Assembly: GCA_950022655.1 (NCBI GenBank)
Contig: OX465582.1
Location: forward strand, 96,300,704-96,364,703
Direction of reading: 5' to 3'
Source of the DNA: Alentia gelatinosa
Taxonomy: Eukaryota > Annelida > Polychaeta > Phyllodocida > Polynoidae
DNA length: 64,000 nucleotides
Every line of letters starts with the position of its first letter. The first letter of the stretch is position 1. Positions 43,677-55,700 of the stretch are shown here, in pieces. The notes beneath the pieces were generated by a model that worked only from the letters and a program-made list of their open reading frames with translations, had not been told where the DNA came from and made no database searches. The translations under genes were made by a program, and so were the position numbers.

Positions 43677-43989
43677 TTTTTCCCTTATAATTCATTTCTG
43701 ACCTTGTTGAAAACTAAATTTAACACTGTACTTAACCACGGACTTGGATGAATATAGATCCGTGGTGCTACAGGTATATGCGGCGTTTACACACTGAAAG
43801 ACTTTTGGTAGTTAAGTGCAGTGCATCACTGATTGATTCGATGTGCTTTAATATTGTCGGTTGGTGCAGTAGTCGGTAGGTGGTGCCATATTGCTTAAGG
43901 CAGGCGAACAAAATCGTTGATCATTTCTGTTTCCAACTGACGATTATTGCACTAAATTTGCCGCATTTGACATAAAAGTAAAGTAGAAA

Positions 43990-44112
43990 CCCATTCACTT
44001 AACCCTTTCGCCAGAACTCAAAGGTCTCGATTCCTTGATAAAATTTTGACATGCCATTGGGAACCAAACATCAAGTGCGATTAAAACGGAGTAATTCAAT
44101 ATCGGTTTTAGG
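43990..44112 (+). repeat. Dispersed repeat, copy 1 (pair with 46404-46523)
   Basis: Begins ATTCACTTAACCCTTTCGCC, includes GACATGCCATTGGGAACC and ends near TCGGTTTTAG. Homologous to 46404-46523 over about 120 bp. Confidence 0.75.
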
Positions 44113-44929
44113 TCTGGGGTGCGGTAATCATTATCGGCAGGTGGAAACACCACATTAGAAGCAAAATCCTCCACGACTCCTACCTTGACTGCCCACTAGG
44201 GGGCTCTCGTTCTCTTGCGACTGTATTGCAGGCGCCACCTGTTAAGGAACCGACATGCTGCAATATACTCAGAACTCACCTCCAGTTATTTCTTACCCGA
44301 AAAGAAAATTTTTCAGTCATTCATTCATTGCCAAAGCATTGAGTGAGAGTATGCCCAACAACTTGTTTTGTTTAAGTAACAGCATTCAAAAGTCAATATT
44401 GATATCAGGTCACTACCCATCCAATTTCTTTATTTACAAGTTCCGTAATTATTGCGTATGATCACATGTGCTTTCTTAATAGGGACTGACATCAAATACA
44501 TTGCTTTCACTCGTCCCCTTTTGTGGATACCCTGCTCTTATTCAAGAATTCTTTTTCACAATGTCCGACATCTGACCGTATTAACACTGACAGGACAATC
44601 AAGTCTCATAAGGAACAATCTATCTGCTACTCCGATAACATGTGATGTGTTATTTGCATTTAGAGAAATTATCACTTCTTTCCCTCTAAAAAAACAAAGA
44701 GAAAGCACATGATTCATGTAGAATGTTTATTACTGACATAAGTGTATCGAGTACCACACTATTCAACGTGATTATAACATTGCCTCAAGCCGTCATCATA
44801 CTAAAGTAGATGTTTTATAAAGTTGCTTTGGTCACACTTCCAGGATTCCTTTGCCGATTACTCATCTTCAGCTGCAATAAAAATCATAAAATAACAAGAG
44901 ACTGAAAATACAATTTGTCGTTTCATTCT
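44113..44929. other. No supported gene
   Basis: Adjacent plus frames at 44255-44461 (68 codons) and 44452-44712 (86 codons) show no motif or splice context. Confidence 0.4.
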
Positions 44930-45701
44930 TAAAGGCATATCAGACAATTTGGCTTCAAAATTAAAACCCATGCCATTTTTATGAAAATTGGATATGATGA
45001 TCTGTAACATATCGAGGGTCACCATGCTAGTTCTGTTTATTTAGAGATCAATATTTAGTAGAAACTGAACGAGAGTCCGTAGTGTTTATCGCACGATGGG
45101 TAGGTTGAGAATTACTGCGCGAGGCGTTAGCCAAGCGTAGTGAGTAGCAGACTTGACCTGAGTGCAATAAACACTAATAATACTAACTCGAGTTCAGTTT
45201 AGTATTTATCCTACTCCATCTCCAATAATTCATTTGTTACCTGCGTTCAATAAATGACACTTTACTGCACGCTCGCCAGAATACAGTTGGCCAATGTTAA
45301 GGCTATGGTTTTTTTTATTAGGGGTAGGATAATATGATAATTCTATAATTGAATATATAGAAATTCAAAACAAGTTGTTTTTTACATAGTAAAAACCCAT
45401 ATCATTTTCCTCAAGCTTTCACAAAATATAGCAGACATATAGTATTACACATTCAAGTTTTAAAATTCTGTTGTCACCATGTTGGTTTTCGAAAGAATTG
45501 AGGAAACCCATATTTTTTAGTACATTTCTTATGTAAATCAAGTAAATGTAACTTGGCATAGTTTACCTATCAAGATTGGATAAACTGTTCTCAACATCAA
45601 ATTTACTCACTTAGAATCACAAAGAAACAGATTTGGCTGATATTTGACAATATTAGAAATCACCAGGTGCTGCCACTGTGAATGGTAGGATATGTCTTTA
45701 A
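44930..45701. mobile_element. MITE of the 35286-35812 family, interrupted by copy H
   Basis: Ends TTAAAGGCATATCAGACAAT and GGATATGTCTTTAA. Aligned with 35286-35812 it is collinear except for about 280 bp between GATCAATAT and AATATGATAA, which is two-stem-loop copy H. Confidence 0.88.
45055..45332 (+). mobile_element. Two-stem-loop element, copy H, with readable insertion site
   Basis: First hairpin: AAACTGAAC and TAGTGTTTATCGCAC pair with GTGCAATAAACACTA and GTTCAGTTTAGTA. The tip region is rearranged (GAGGCGTTAGCCAAGC). Second box TTTATCCTACTCC to GGGGTAGGATAA with CCAATGTTAAGGCTATGG. The host MITE shows the insertion point; AATAT is present on both sides (45050-45054 and 45331-45335), suggesting a 5-bp target duplication. 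Confidence 0.85.
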
Positions 45702-46403
45702 CCCAACAAGACAGCGACACGCCGATTTAGCCCAATCAAACGAAATGTTGAGGCTTTATAGGCTACAGAGAGAACAGGGAAGCAGTTTGGCTTGGGAGGA
45801 GTAGTGGATATATTTTCTGATGACTTTGCTGCCTCAGTGAGACCGAGAAAACATGGACAACACGTCAGTATTGGCCCAAGTACTGGGCTGAGGGTCGGTG
45901 AGGGATCTCATATCACGGTTGTATTGGTGTAAATGAGGCTTTTTGATTTGTCATCTGTTTTAAAGGAGTAGAACTGTTTTACGTTTGTAAAAAAAATACG
46001 TTCTCTGCTGAATCTACTAGTTTCATTCCAGGGCCCAGCACCCAAACCAATTATTTTAAGTGTGTATAACATGTAAATTAAAAAAACGAGCGAAATCCAA
46101 AATTCTGTACTACTTAGTCTGGTCATTTGAGGTGCGTTTGTAACAGCTGAATTTGATTGCCTCCAACTTACAATTAGAAGCGTGAGCTTAGTCATTCTGC
46201 TCCTGGCTGCAAGGTGTTTGATAATGCTTGTAGCTGGCATTCTGTGTAGAGCGGTCGCTCCCGCTGGAAGAGCTCAGGCTGGTTGTCACCATCTTGACAC
46301 ACAAGAGGCCAATTCTGAAAGAGAATTATGTGCTCAATATCGTACTAAATATTCCGGGACTTTAGAGGCTAACAACAAACGCAATAGATTATAAATCAAA
46401 AAT
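45702..46403. other. No supported gene
   Basis: A minus frame at 45908-46240 (110 codons) lacks recognisable motifs; no splice sites support it. Confidence 0.4.
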
Positions 46404-46523
46404 CAATTCATTTGACCCTTTCGCAAGAACTCACAGGTCTTGATCCTTTAATAAATCTTGACATACCACTAGGAACCTAATATTAAGTGTGATTAAAAGA
46501 GTAATTTAATTTCAGTTTTAGTC
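46404..46523 (+). repeat. Dispersed repeat, copy 2 (pair with 43990-44112)
   Basis: ATTCATTTGACCCTTTCGC through TTTCAGTTTTAG, homologous to 43990-44112. Confidence 0.75.
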
Positions 46524-47599
46524 AAGCATAGGTCACCTCATCACCAGGATTATTTTCTTTTACATAAGATCATTATTATGTAGGTTTTTTTTTTAAATAT
46601 TTCTTATATAAGTAATTGACTCTCGTATCATAATATCAATAACACCTGACAGGGGGATATAACCGTAGCGATAGTGTTGAGAAGACGTTATTATTTATCT
46701 GCTGGAAACGAGAAGATGAGGTATACCTGCTGTTCAAAGAATTTTTTTTTTTTTTTTCAAAATGAATTGAGATGGGCTGAGGTGAACCACCTCGTCCCCT
46801 AAAAGTGATAACATCACAGGCCTGAACTTAGCCAAATTATTCAAGATGCCTGATGAGGCCAAACTAGTCCGAGAGGCTCTGACTGTTTAGCGGTGCTGCG
46901 GACAGTCAGAGAGCACAACCACTTTTTCCCATAGTACAGAAAAGCACTTCCTTAGTTCTAAGTAATCCTTTCAATGTCAGTGCATGTTGATGCACACTTA
47001 CCTTCAGAAATATATAATTAATCCTTTTTGATTGTAGAAACTCCTCTTTTGTTCTTTTGTGTCACTTTTTGGAGCCTTTTTGTACAACTCATTTCACCAC
47101 TTCTAACCCATGTCGGCCATGTTTGATAAACTGGTTCCTGGCAAACCCCTGTGTGGAATCATAGATCCGCATTTGAAACCACTACATTGTAAAATCTCCC
47201 GCCTGCAGAATGCATTGACTTGGATTTTACAAACACTGGCTGTTCTATTGTTTAGAACTAATGTGAAGGTAGGAAATTACTGTCATTTTACTGCATTTTG
47301 CCTAAGGAAACTGTCTACTACAAAACTGTGATGGAGAGTGAGAACAGGGCGATGACCAGTTCCCATGGTGGCGGCACTTGTTGTTACACAGATAACAATC
47401 GTAACCTGGAGATATCATAGCAACTTGGTTCAAAAGTGACGGGAAGTTGTCATTATCAAAGTAGCATCTGGCTTACTTATGACGTGTTATTGCCACATCT
47501 CATTAATCTGCTGTTCAAAGATAGAGTATTCTATTGCTGTGTGGATATGTGTTACATGAGACAAAAAAAGGGGGTTGTCTTACACTCACTGAAAATTGG
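46524..47599. other. No gene seen
   Basis: A T16 run lies near 46742-46758. Frames are short. Nothing else recognised. Confidence 0.45.
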
Positions 47600-48660
47600 A
47601 TACTCCTGACTGCTGCCACCGGAACCACGTTTTTGCAGACTCTTGCAAACGGGGCAAGGTTGTTCAGTGTTGTTGGCAGGAAGAGGATGTTGCCGCTAGA
47701 TATATGGTGTTGTTGCCTGTTGCCACAAGGGCAAGACTGTTGTTTAGCATCACCACTGCCGGAAAAACCCTGCCAAGTGCTGCAACAACTACAAGCTTGT
47801 TGCTCTTTGCTGCCTTGGAGACGAAGTTGTTACTAAGTGCTGTCAATGTGACAGGGTCATTGCAAAGTGCTGCTATTGGGACAAGGTTGTTAGCTGCTAC
47901 CACTGGGATGCGGTGGTCAATCAGTGTTGCCACTGGGACGAGTCCATTATTTCTTTCACTAGGTTGAGTTTATTGTTGGCTGCTATCACGGGGCCGAGGT
48001 CGTTGTTGACTGCTGCCATCAGGACAAGGTCATTGTTGACTGCTGCCACTGGGACAAGGTTGTTGTTGACTGCTGCACTGGGACAAGGTCACTGTTGGCT
48101 GCTGCCACTGGGACAAGGTTATTGTTGACTGCTGACACTGGGACAAGGTCATTGTTGGCTGCTGCCACTGGGACAAGGTTGGTGTTGACTGCTGCCACTG
48201 GGACAAGGTCACTGTTGGCTGCTGCCACTGGGACAAGGTTATTGTTGACTGCTGACACTGGGACAAGGTCATTGTTGGCTGCTGCCACTGGGACAAGGTC
48301 GTTGTTGGCTGCTGCCACTGGGACAAGGTCATTGTTGGCTGCTGCCAATGGGACAAGGTCATTGTTGACTGTTGCCACTGGGACAAGGTTGTTGTTACTG
48401 CTGCCACTGGGACAAGGTTGTTGTTGGCTGCTGCCACAGTGACAAGGTCGTTTTTGACTGCTGCCAATAGGACGAGGTCGTTGTTGACTGCTGCCATTGG
48501 GACGAGGTCGTTATTGACCTCTGCCAAAGGGACAAGGTCGTTGTTGACTGCTGCCATTTACACGATGTTGTTGCAGACTGCTGCCATTAGGAAAGTCGTT
48601 GTTGACTGCTGTCACTGGGACGAGGTTGTTGTGCCCTGCAGCCACAGGGTCACTGTTGTA
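47600..48660 (+). repeat. 30-bp minisatellite, about 22 clear units plus degenerate left flank
   Basis: From about 47990 the unit ACTGCTGCCACTGGGACAAG + GTCGTTGTTG repeats every 30 bp (one unit is 3 bp shorter, one 2-3 bp shorter). Alternation of GACTGCTGACACTGGG and GGCTGCTGCCACTGGG units gives a 60-120 bp higher order. Because 30 is divisible by three, several frames are open: AAATGTRSLL repeats on the plus strand, NNDLVPVAAV repeats on the minus. No start context, signal or splice site favours coding. Left of 47990 the same words become irregular. Confidence 0.88.
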
Positions 48661-50299
48661 TTTGATCACTGAAGTCGGACAGTTGTTGAAGCAAGAGCTC
48701 TCCGATCGCTGGGGTCATCTAAGCGTTTTTCCTCAGCCACCAGTTGTAGCACCTGCTGGGAGATGACGCAAAGAGAGATCAGACAATGCCAAGCCATATT
48801 AACATCTAATTAACAATCATGCTCAGAGAGAAGATACAGAGAACGTTATGAATCATGCCAGAAAAAATGCCAGTTTTAGTTCAGAACCGAAGTCATCATT
48901 ATAAATGCATTTTGAGGATATCTCGAAAGGTTCTGTTTATTCACACTGTTCTCTGGTAATGTTAGGTAACAAAAAGAAACACAACCACGACCAAGACAAA
49001 ATAAAAATAAAAACAACTTAAAAAAAGTTTTTCCAGGGTATGCAAACTGTCTGTTAAGGGGGTATACAAGAAGGCTAGGGAGAAACTGAATATGGGATGG
49101 GACAGCTACTTTATTTCGCCTGTATATAGTGCCTCCGTATACAGTAAAAGAAAATGGACAATTACGGACTTCATTCTGGTGCAGTTTGGTCACATCTACT
49201 TTGTATGAATGCAACTCCGCTTAATAAAAGCACGGTTAAAAGGTTTTTACGACATAGATATAGTTGAAAAGTTTAAATTAGTACATCCCCCACCAAGCTA
49301 CGGATTCTGGTGCTCCGGTTTGAAATGAACTTTTTAAGTACACATTTTAACGAGTTATCTAACTTAATTACCTCGAGATAGTTTGCACCAGAACCCGTTG
49401 ACCTTTTAAACAACCTGGTATGTGGAAATGCAACAAATGGCTTCGACTGTCACCACTTTCCAAGAACTGCCATTTGTTGCGACATGCATAGACAACATTC
49501 ACCTAACTGAATATTTAACACTCAACGTTTCATTGACATGTCCCGCGCATTAGCTCCCTTTAGGCCATTCTATAAAAGCCTACATAAGCAATGACGGTCT
49601 TTCTTTTTTAATAATAACTATCCTACGATACGTATATTTTAAGTCCATATGGCCTTTCTCCGCAAGTTCTTTCACTTGCTCCAATAAAATTGGCCTTGAA
49701 TTGAAGTTATCCATAGATAAATCGCTCTGTTTCATGTTTTCTGTGCAACGGTAATTAGATATCTTTGTTTAACTGCCATGTTCTCCATTGTGTTTTTACG
49801 TACTCTTACTATATTGATAATAACATAGAAACGCCAGCATATGGCATGTATGGCTAAGAGCTTGTTCTACCTGAGTTTCTTGTGACAGTACCATCAAGCT
49901 TCGCCAGGACGGCCTATAATCCTCGTGTGTGCGGAGCAGTCCCCCTGCCACTTTGTCTTCATGTGTAAGTCGTCGCCTTTCCGACATTCAGTTGCTTGAG
50001 TTTCAAGTCCTTCATTCTACTTACCGGGACTTTTTCTTTTTCAATATCAATATTTTATCAACGGTTTAGATCAATTTAACTGACTAGGATTGAATTTACG
50101 TGCAATATTTCGATTGGTAGCTAGTAGTTCATGACAAGAGAATTGCTAATACAGACCATGGTTCGCTGGGAAATTTGTTGGTGATATATGCCAAGTGTTC
50201 ATGGCTTAATTTTGTTATATTGCCTTCACAGATTAAGTTACTTCGCTCAGTTCTCAATAGTGCTATTACAACACAAAACGGTCAACATTGCCTTTTTAG
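48661..50299. other. No gene seen
   Basis: Short frames only (longest 112 codons minus at 48876-49214, unrecognised). AT-rich. Confidence 0.45.
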
Positions 50300-50588
50300 A
50301 AGGAAACTCACGAGATGACAATAAATTAGTCTGTACTACACCTCGTTTGACCATTACGTAATTCACCAAGCGAAGCTGAGTGAATTACGTAGTGGCCAAA
50401 CGAGGTGCAGTGCAGACCAAGTTATTGTCATCGAGTGGGTTTTTGATTTTATCTCACCCCGTATAACATTACAATTAATAAATTATATCATCCAATTAGC
50501 CATTGAGTATTGGGTACACTGCCTTCATGGTTGTGGAGTACGAGTTCCTAACGTTAAGCCTATGGAGAAAAATACTGGGGTGAGATAA
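50300..50588 (+). mobile_element. Two-stem-loop element, copy C2 (complete)
   Basis: Left arm from AGGAAACTCACGAGATGAC through GTCTGTACTACACCTCG and GTAATTCAC pairs almost base for base with GTGAATTACG ... CGAGGTGCAGTGCAGAC and GTCATCGAGTGGGTTTTTG. GCGAAGC sits at the tip (50370-50376). The second box TTTATCTCACCCC to GGGGTGAGATAAA holds CTAACGTTAAGCCTATGG. Confidence 0.92.
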
Positions 50589-52311
50589 ATATAGATATCG
50601 CAATAGTCAATAGATTACAGGCATCGCATTGGCATTTCTTTACATATTTCCCTCTACTAAGCACGCACAGAAGCATTTTGCTTTATCTCCAATAACTGTG
50701 AGATTTGGGCGATTCATTTTGATTATACCATCAATTACTACATTGATCATTGCAGGGTTTTTGTGTCCGGGTACTAGGGTATACAAGTAGCACGTACAAT
50801 AATATAAAGGTGTTAAACGACCAAGCAGTTGATTAAGTAGACATATCTCATCGCAAATATTTAATCGGCCAACATTATTTTCTAATTATGTCATAATTTA
50901 CGCAAATTTAGGATGGTGCACTTTATTTGATTCATCAAAGTTTTCTTTTCATTTGCAATTGGAAAAGGAAAATTTTGTTTTCTAATATTTTGACGAGAAA
51001 TGTGTTTGCAGCTAAAAAGTCTACGGCACCAGATTCATTGTAAAATCATGATCTTTCACTTCAGGAAGTATTCATAGCCACTCATGATATTGGATGCAGC
51101 TAACTGATCAATCATAATCTGAGCCCTACATTTAAGCTCAACGTAATCTTTCGCTGTTTGACATGCCTCTACTCCAGGGAGAATGAGTCTATTGAATGAC
51201 CGATCAACAAAATACGAAGAATGGCAACCTTTTAGATGGTAGGACCAATGTCGTGCATGAATCAATGGCTTGAGCTCGTGGTAAGACTGGTACTACATTA
51301 GGCAAATGCAGGCAATGGGAAATTTGCATCTATACAAACTATACTGCCTCAAATATTTATAGTATAACCATTTCAAATAGATTTTCTGATAATATATCAC
51401 TGTGGAAATGAATAACTTAAGTTCTTTTTTATGTTATTTATTGCATATTCATTAACATACTACGTGCTAATGGCCAGATATGCATCCACATAATGGAGAA
51501 AATTGACAAGACAAAACCACTAGACATCGACAACAGTATGCTCCATTTTGTCTTTCTTAGGCATTCATAAGAATATACGAATAACTATCCATAATACCAT
51601 GTGGCAACTAGAGATTCCATTTGTGTTCTTCTTTTCTGATATATCATACTTTTACAGTATTGATACTCCATCGTGATTGCATTTTCATATGGATATATAC
51701 AAGTCTTGGCTAAGGTTGCGAACATATACTTATTGCATCCAGTGGACATGGCTTTCGCAGTCAATGGATAAAGCAAAATATATTATCTTTAACATTTTCT
51801 AAAATAACTGTCTGTATATATAAATGTCTTTCTATATATATTCATATATTTAGAACACAATAAATTAAGATTGGTGGTAGGGTATTGGCCGATATCATAA
51901 TAATGTCATAACATTATATTGCTGCCTTACAGCACAGAACGGCTTCTCAAATGCCCTCGTTCTCACCATGAAGTCTGTGATCATTGTTGAATATTTTTTC
52001 TTTCATATGATAAGAGAAAAGTCTAAAATATTCCGTCTTCTTTGGTCAATAATCAAATACGAGTTCAGTAGGCCCTCCGGCCATTATAGGCTCACAACTC
52101 AATGTCTCTTGCAAAGCTGGATGCAATGCTAATTGCCTTCTGTATCAAGTTCGCCCTTGGGCACACGAACATATCTTGCTTTGAGATGAGTCCAATATCC
52201 TCTTACATAACTTTGTACAATGTGAACTGCAGGGGCAGCCTTCTCAAGAGAACAAGCACTGGCTCTGGCTGTATTTTGAATCAGGTCATATTTCTGAGAG
52301 ACACGTGGTGC
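50589..52311. other. Intergenic and probable 3'-UTR of the RGG gene
   Basis: The right part should contain the 3'-UTR of the minus-strand gene. A minus AATAAA lies near 51431-51436, which would give a UTR of about 880 bases; this is only a candidate. No other gene seen. Confidence 0.35.
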
Positions 52312-52721
52312 CTAGAACCCCCCACGAGGCCCACCGCGAGGCCCACCGCGAGGCCCGCCCCGACCCCGGCCCCCGCGCATTCCCCGCATGGGGAAGCCAC
52401 CGCCGCCGCCGCCGCCGCGACCACGGTCGCCACCCATGCGCATGGATGGGCCACGGGGACTGGGTCTGGGACCCATGCCACCGCCACCGCCACCACCACC
52501 ACCACTACCGCCATATTTCATGTGGTGTGGGGGGCCGTCCAGGCGGGGACGCTTCATAGGGGGACCGTCACCACGCCCGCTGCTCATCGGTCGCCGATTA
52601 TCCATCTCATGTCGAGGGGGGCGTTCCTCCCGCCCGCCATATCCTCCGGATCCGTAGTTGGAGGGGGGCCCCCGAGGGGTGGACATAAGGGGGCCACGAG
52701 AGCTGGGACCACGAGAACCAC
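52312..52721 (-). CDS. RGG gene, exon 8 (last)
   Basis: Acceptor CATTTCTAG precedes 52721; 135 codons to TAG. It encodes SRGPSSRGPL, MKRPRLDGPPHHMKY, two poly-Gly runs from GGC/GGT repeats and the terminal RGGPRGG repeats. Very GC-rich, so the opposite strand is also open, in all three frames, without meaning. Confidence 0.9.
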
Positions 52722-55700
52722 CTAGAAATGCCGACAGGTACAAAATCCTGGGTTTTAGTAATGAGACACGCATTAATTCTGTGAGACTCCGGGGCAGGAT
52801 GTTTATAGTTTCACCTTCTTTATATTGCATATATCCCTAAATCAATAGGCCTTCCAAGAGAAGAGGAACTTGCTCCGTGCTTCTGCGTGGATATCCTCGG
52901 ATGCCTGCAATCTTCAATGCACAGCCTGCAAATTTAGCTCATTGCATTATTGCCCTTTAACTGAGATTTAATTCCCCATCGGGACGAAAAAAAGATGTTT
53001 ACCTAATGCCAGAAGGTCTAATTTTGTCTGATTTGTGTTGGTCCCTACATCTATAAACATGCGGGCTTCAAACAGTATCTTTATAACTTGCTTTTAACTT
53101 TCCTTACTGAAAGAAATACTAATAAGTATAGTATTTAATTTTTAGCCCGTTGTTGTGTCTTAGGTTTTAGAGAAACTTTTGTATACATTCTTATGGGCCG
53201 CAGAGCTTCAGGTACTATTCAGTTCTTCAACTCTAGAATGCAATAAATGGATAAGGATTGTGCTCTTCGGTGAGCCGTGTCCCGGGGAAGGCCTGTCACA
53301 GCGCTGTCAGGTAGCGATAAATACACAAATAATGAGCAGAAAATCATTGTCTTAGCAACATCAATGAGCATGGCAGTAATATTGTCTCGAAAAAAAAGTT
53401 CGATCAAACTAGCCCTGTTACTGTGTAACTACAAATATCAAGTGGCTTTTTCTTGCGCTAAACGTGTGGATAAATCATATTTACATTTAGTCGTACCTTG
53501 AGTTTTTAAGAAATCCTAATTTAATTGTTTGTTACGTGAAGGCAATAGGATATTTCTCGAAAAATTACACTTATTTCATATAACGGCTTTGTAACATCTG
53601 CTTGGAGACGCGTCTCTAGTGAAAATAATTGTACACTTTCAGTTATTAATAAATTATATTCGTATTCTGATCAACGGCACTTAGATCCTGCACTGCTATG
53701 TGGACTGTAATTCTATTTTCTCGCATTCTCCCCATTTAGGTTCTTCAGTAATACTGTTGTAGCTATCAAGTTTTCACAATGATATCGTTGCCTCATCAAG
53801 GAGTTTCCATTTCTTCCTATACTTTTTTTTTTTGCTTTTTCCTTTCTTTTTTTTATAATTGAGAATTTCTTAGTTAGGTTGACTTATATTAACCTGGCGA
53901 GATCCGTGTCCAGTCTGTCCCTCTCGGTAGATGGTCAAGTCGACCAGCCTCACGTGTTTACCACTTACCTTCATAACTTCTGCTGGGTCCATCATAGCCA
54001 TTGTAGCCCTGAGAGCCTCTATTTTCTGAAAATCAAAACACTTATTTTGCAATTCAACTTTCTTTAATTCTGTGGTGCTATTATTATACAGGGTTGTAAG
54101 TTGGGATGAGACAAAAAAGTGGACATCGTTTTTCATGTGGAATTTACTGCCACAGAGAGATCAGGACTGTCTGTCTATTAAGAGTTTATTTTAACCCCCT
54201 TAAGGGGATATCCCGCTTAAGGGGACATCCCGCTTAAGGGGACATCCCGCTTAAGGGTACATCCCGCTTAAGGGGACACCCTGCTTTAGGGGACAGTTTT
54301 TCGGTACAGAAATGCTTAAAAACCCTGCTTAAGGGGACAGTTTGGAGGGACATCATATCAAAAACACTGAAAATCCAAGTTTATGGTGCCCGTTTGTACA
54401 GGACAGACAGTTGTCGCAACCAGAACAATAGACTGAGCATTCCCGTGCGGGCCCGGGCGGCCGGAGTGTGTTTTTTCAAGGTAATAACCACATCTCTAGC
54501 GGCTCTGGGCGGGCGACTGTGAGTGGATATTAGTATGAGCGATTTTCAAACCCGTTGAAGGTAGGGGGTTAGAGGCCCACTTACAGGTTAGCGGTGGGCG
54601 ACACAGGGAGGGCTCGGGGCTTTGAAGGTGCGGTATTCAGTGAGCCGTCGCGGCTCACAGTCAGACTTCTGGGGAGGGGGGGGATGTAAAAAAGGAGCAA
54701 ATTTCACAAGGAAGGCATATCCATCTTCAACCTCTTTTACCTATTTATTTTTAATTTTTTGTACATTTACATTCATTTTTATTGTATAATTTATATTTAT
54801 TTGCTTATTCATTAATAAACCTTTTAACCTAATAACCATCATTTCCTTCATTTATGTAGGTATTCTCTATTGTATAACCACTGGCATCCTGAAAACCCCA
54901 CTTAAGGGGGCACCCCGCTTAAGAAGTCACTTGGCCCGGAAAGGAGGGTGTTCCCTTAAGCGGGGTTTTACTGTACTGGCCAAAAGCTACGATCTGATTG
55001 GACAAGACACTACGTGGTTCGATTCAACAAAAACATATCTTGCACCAAAATATATCACAAAATATCAGAGAGCAAGTTGTACTTAAATATCTAGCTGAAA
55101 ATCAGAAGGCAGCCTGGAAAAGTACACAGCTTTGTAGCTGGTTTCAATGCACTTCCAGCTACTGTCGACTCGTGTTAATATGAACGGTGGACTTACCGTA
55201 TTCGCCATAGTTGCCTCCCCGGGGCGGGGAGTTGTAGTCGTTGCTGTTCCCATTGATGTAGTCGCGGCTGCAAGCAAAATCCAAACTCAGTCATTAGATA
55301 TTATATCTTAATCCCTCTTCAGAACAAAAAGAGTTATGTCATCGCCATGACAAATTACATACTTTCATAGATTTATTCATGGATTAGATGTCAAAGGCAT
55401 GCCAATAGGAACCATATGAGCATGTCCTTTTCCCCATAACTGTTTTTGATTTGCCTGCACTACATCTAATACTAATTGCCTACAATCTGTGAGATGGTTC
55501 TCATCAAGAATTCAGTACATGTATTTACATAATTAACCTTACCATGGCATTAAACTATCAAGAAACATCACAAAATTTCATATTTGTTCATATGGTATGA
55601 GTTGTCTTCATGGAATAATATCACAAAGTGGCGCTGAGTGATATATGTGACAGAAGACAACACACACAATGTAAACAGTCATAGGAAAATGAGTGACGTT

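Noticed and set aside
47534..48672. Several plus and minus frames of 84-175 codons
   Set aside because: All are readings of the 30-bp minisatellite; no start context, splice site or conserved non-repeat part.
52102..52725. 207-codon plus-strand frame over the last RGG exon
   Set aside because: Antisense to a GC-rich glycine-coding exon. Its Pro/Ala/His/Thr repeats are the reverse of GGN codons, and the minus-strand exon is supported by splice sites and frame.
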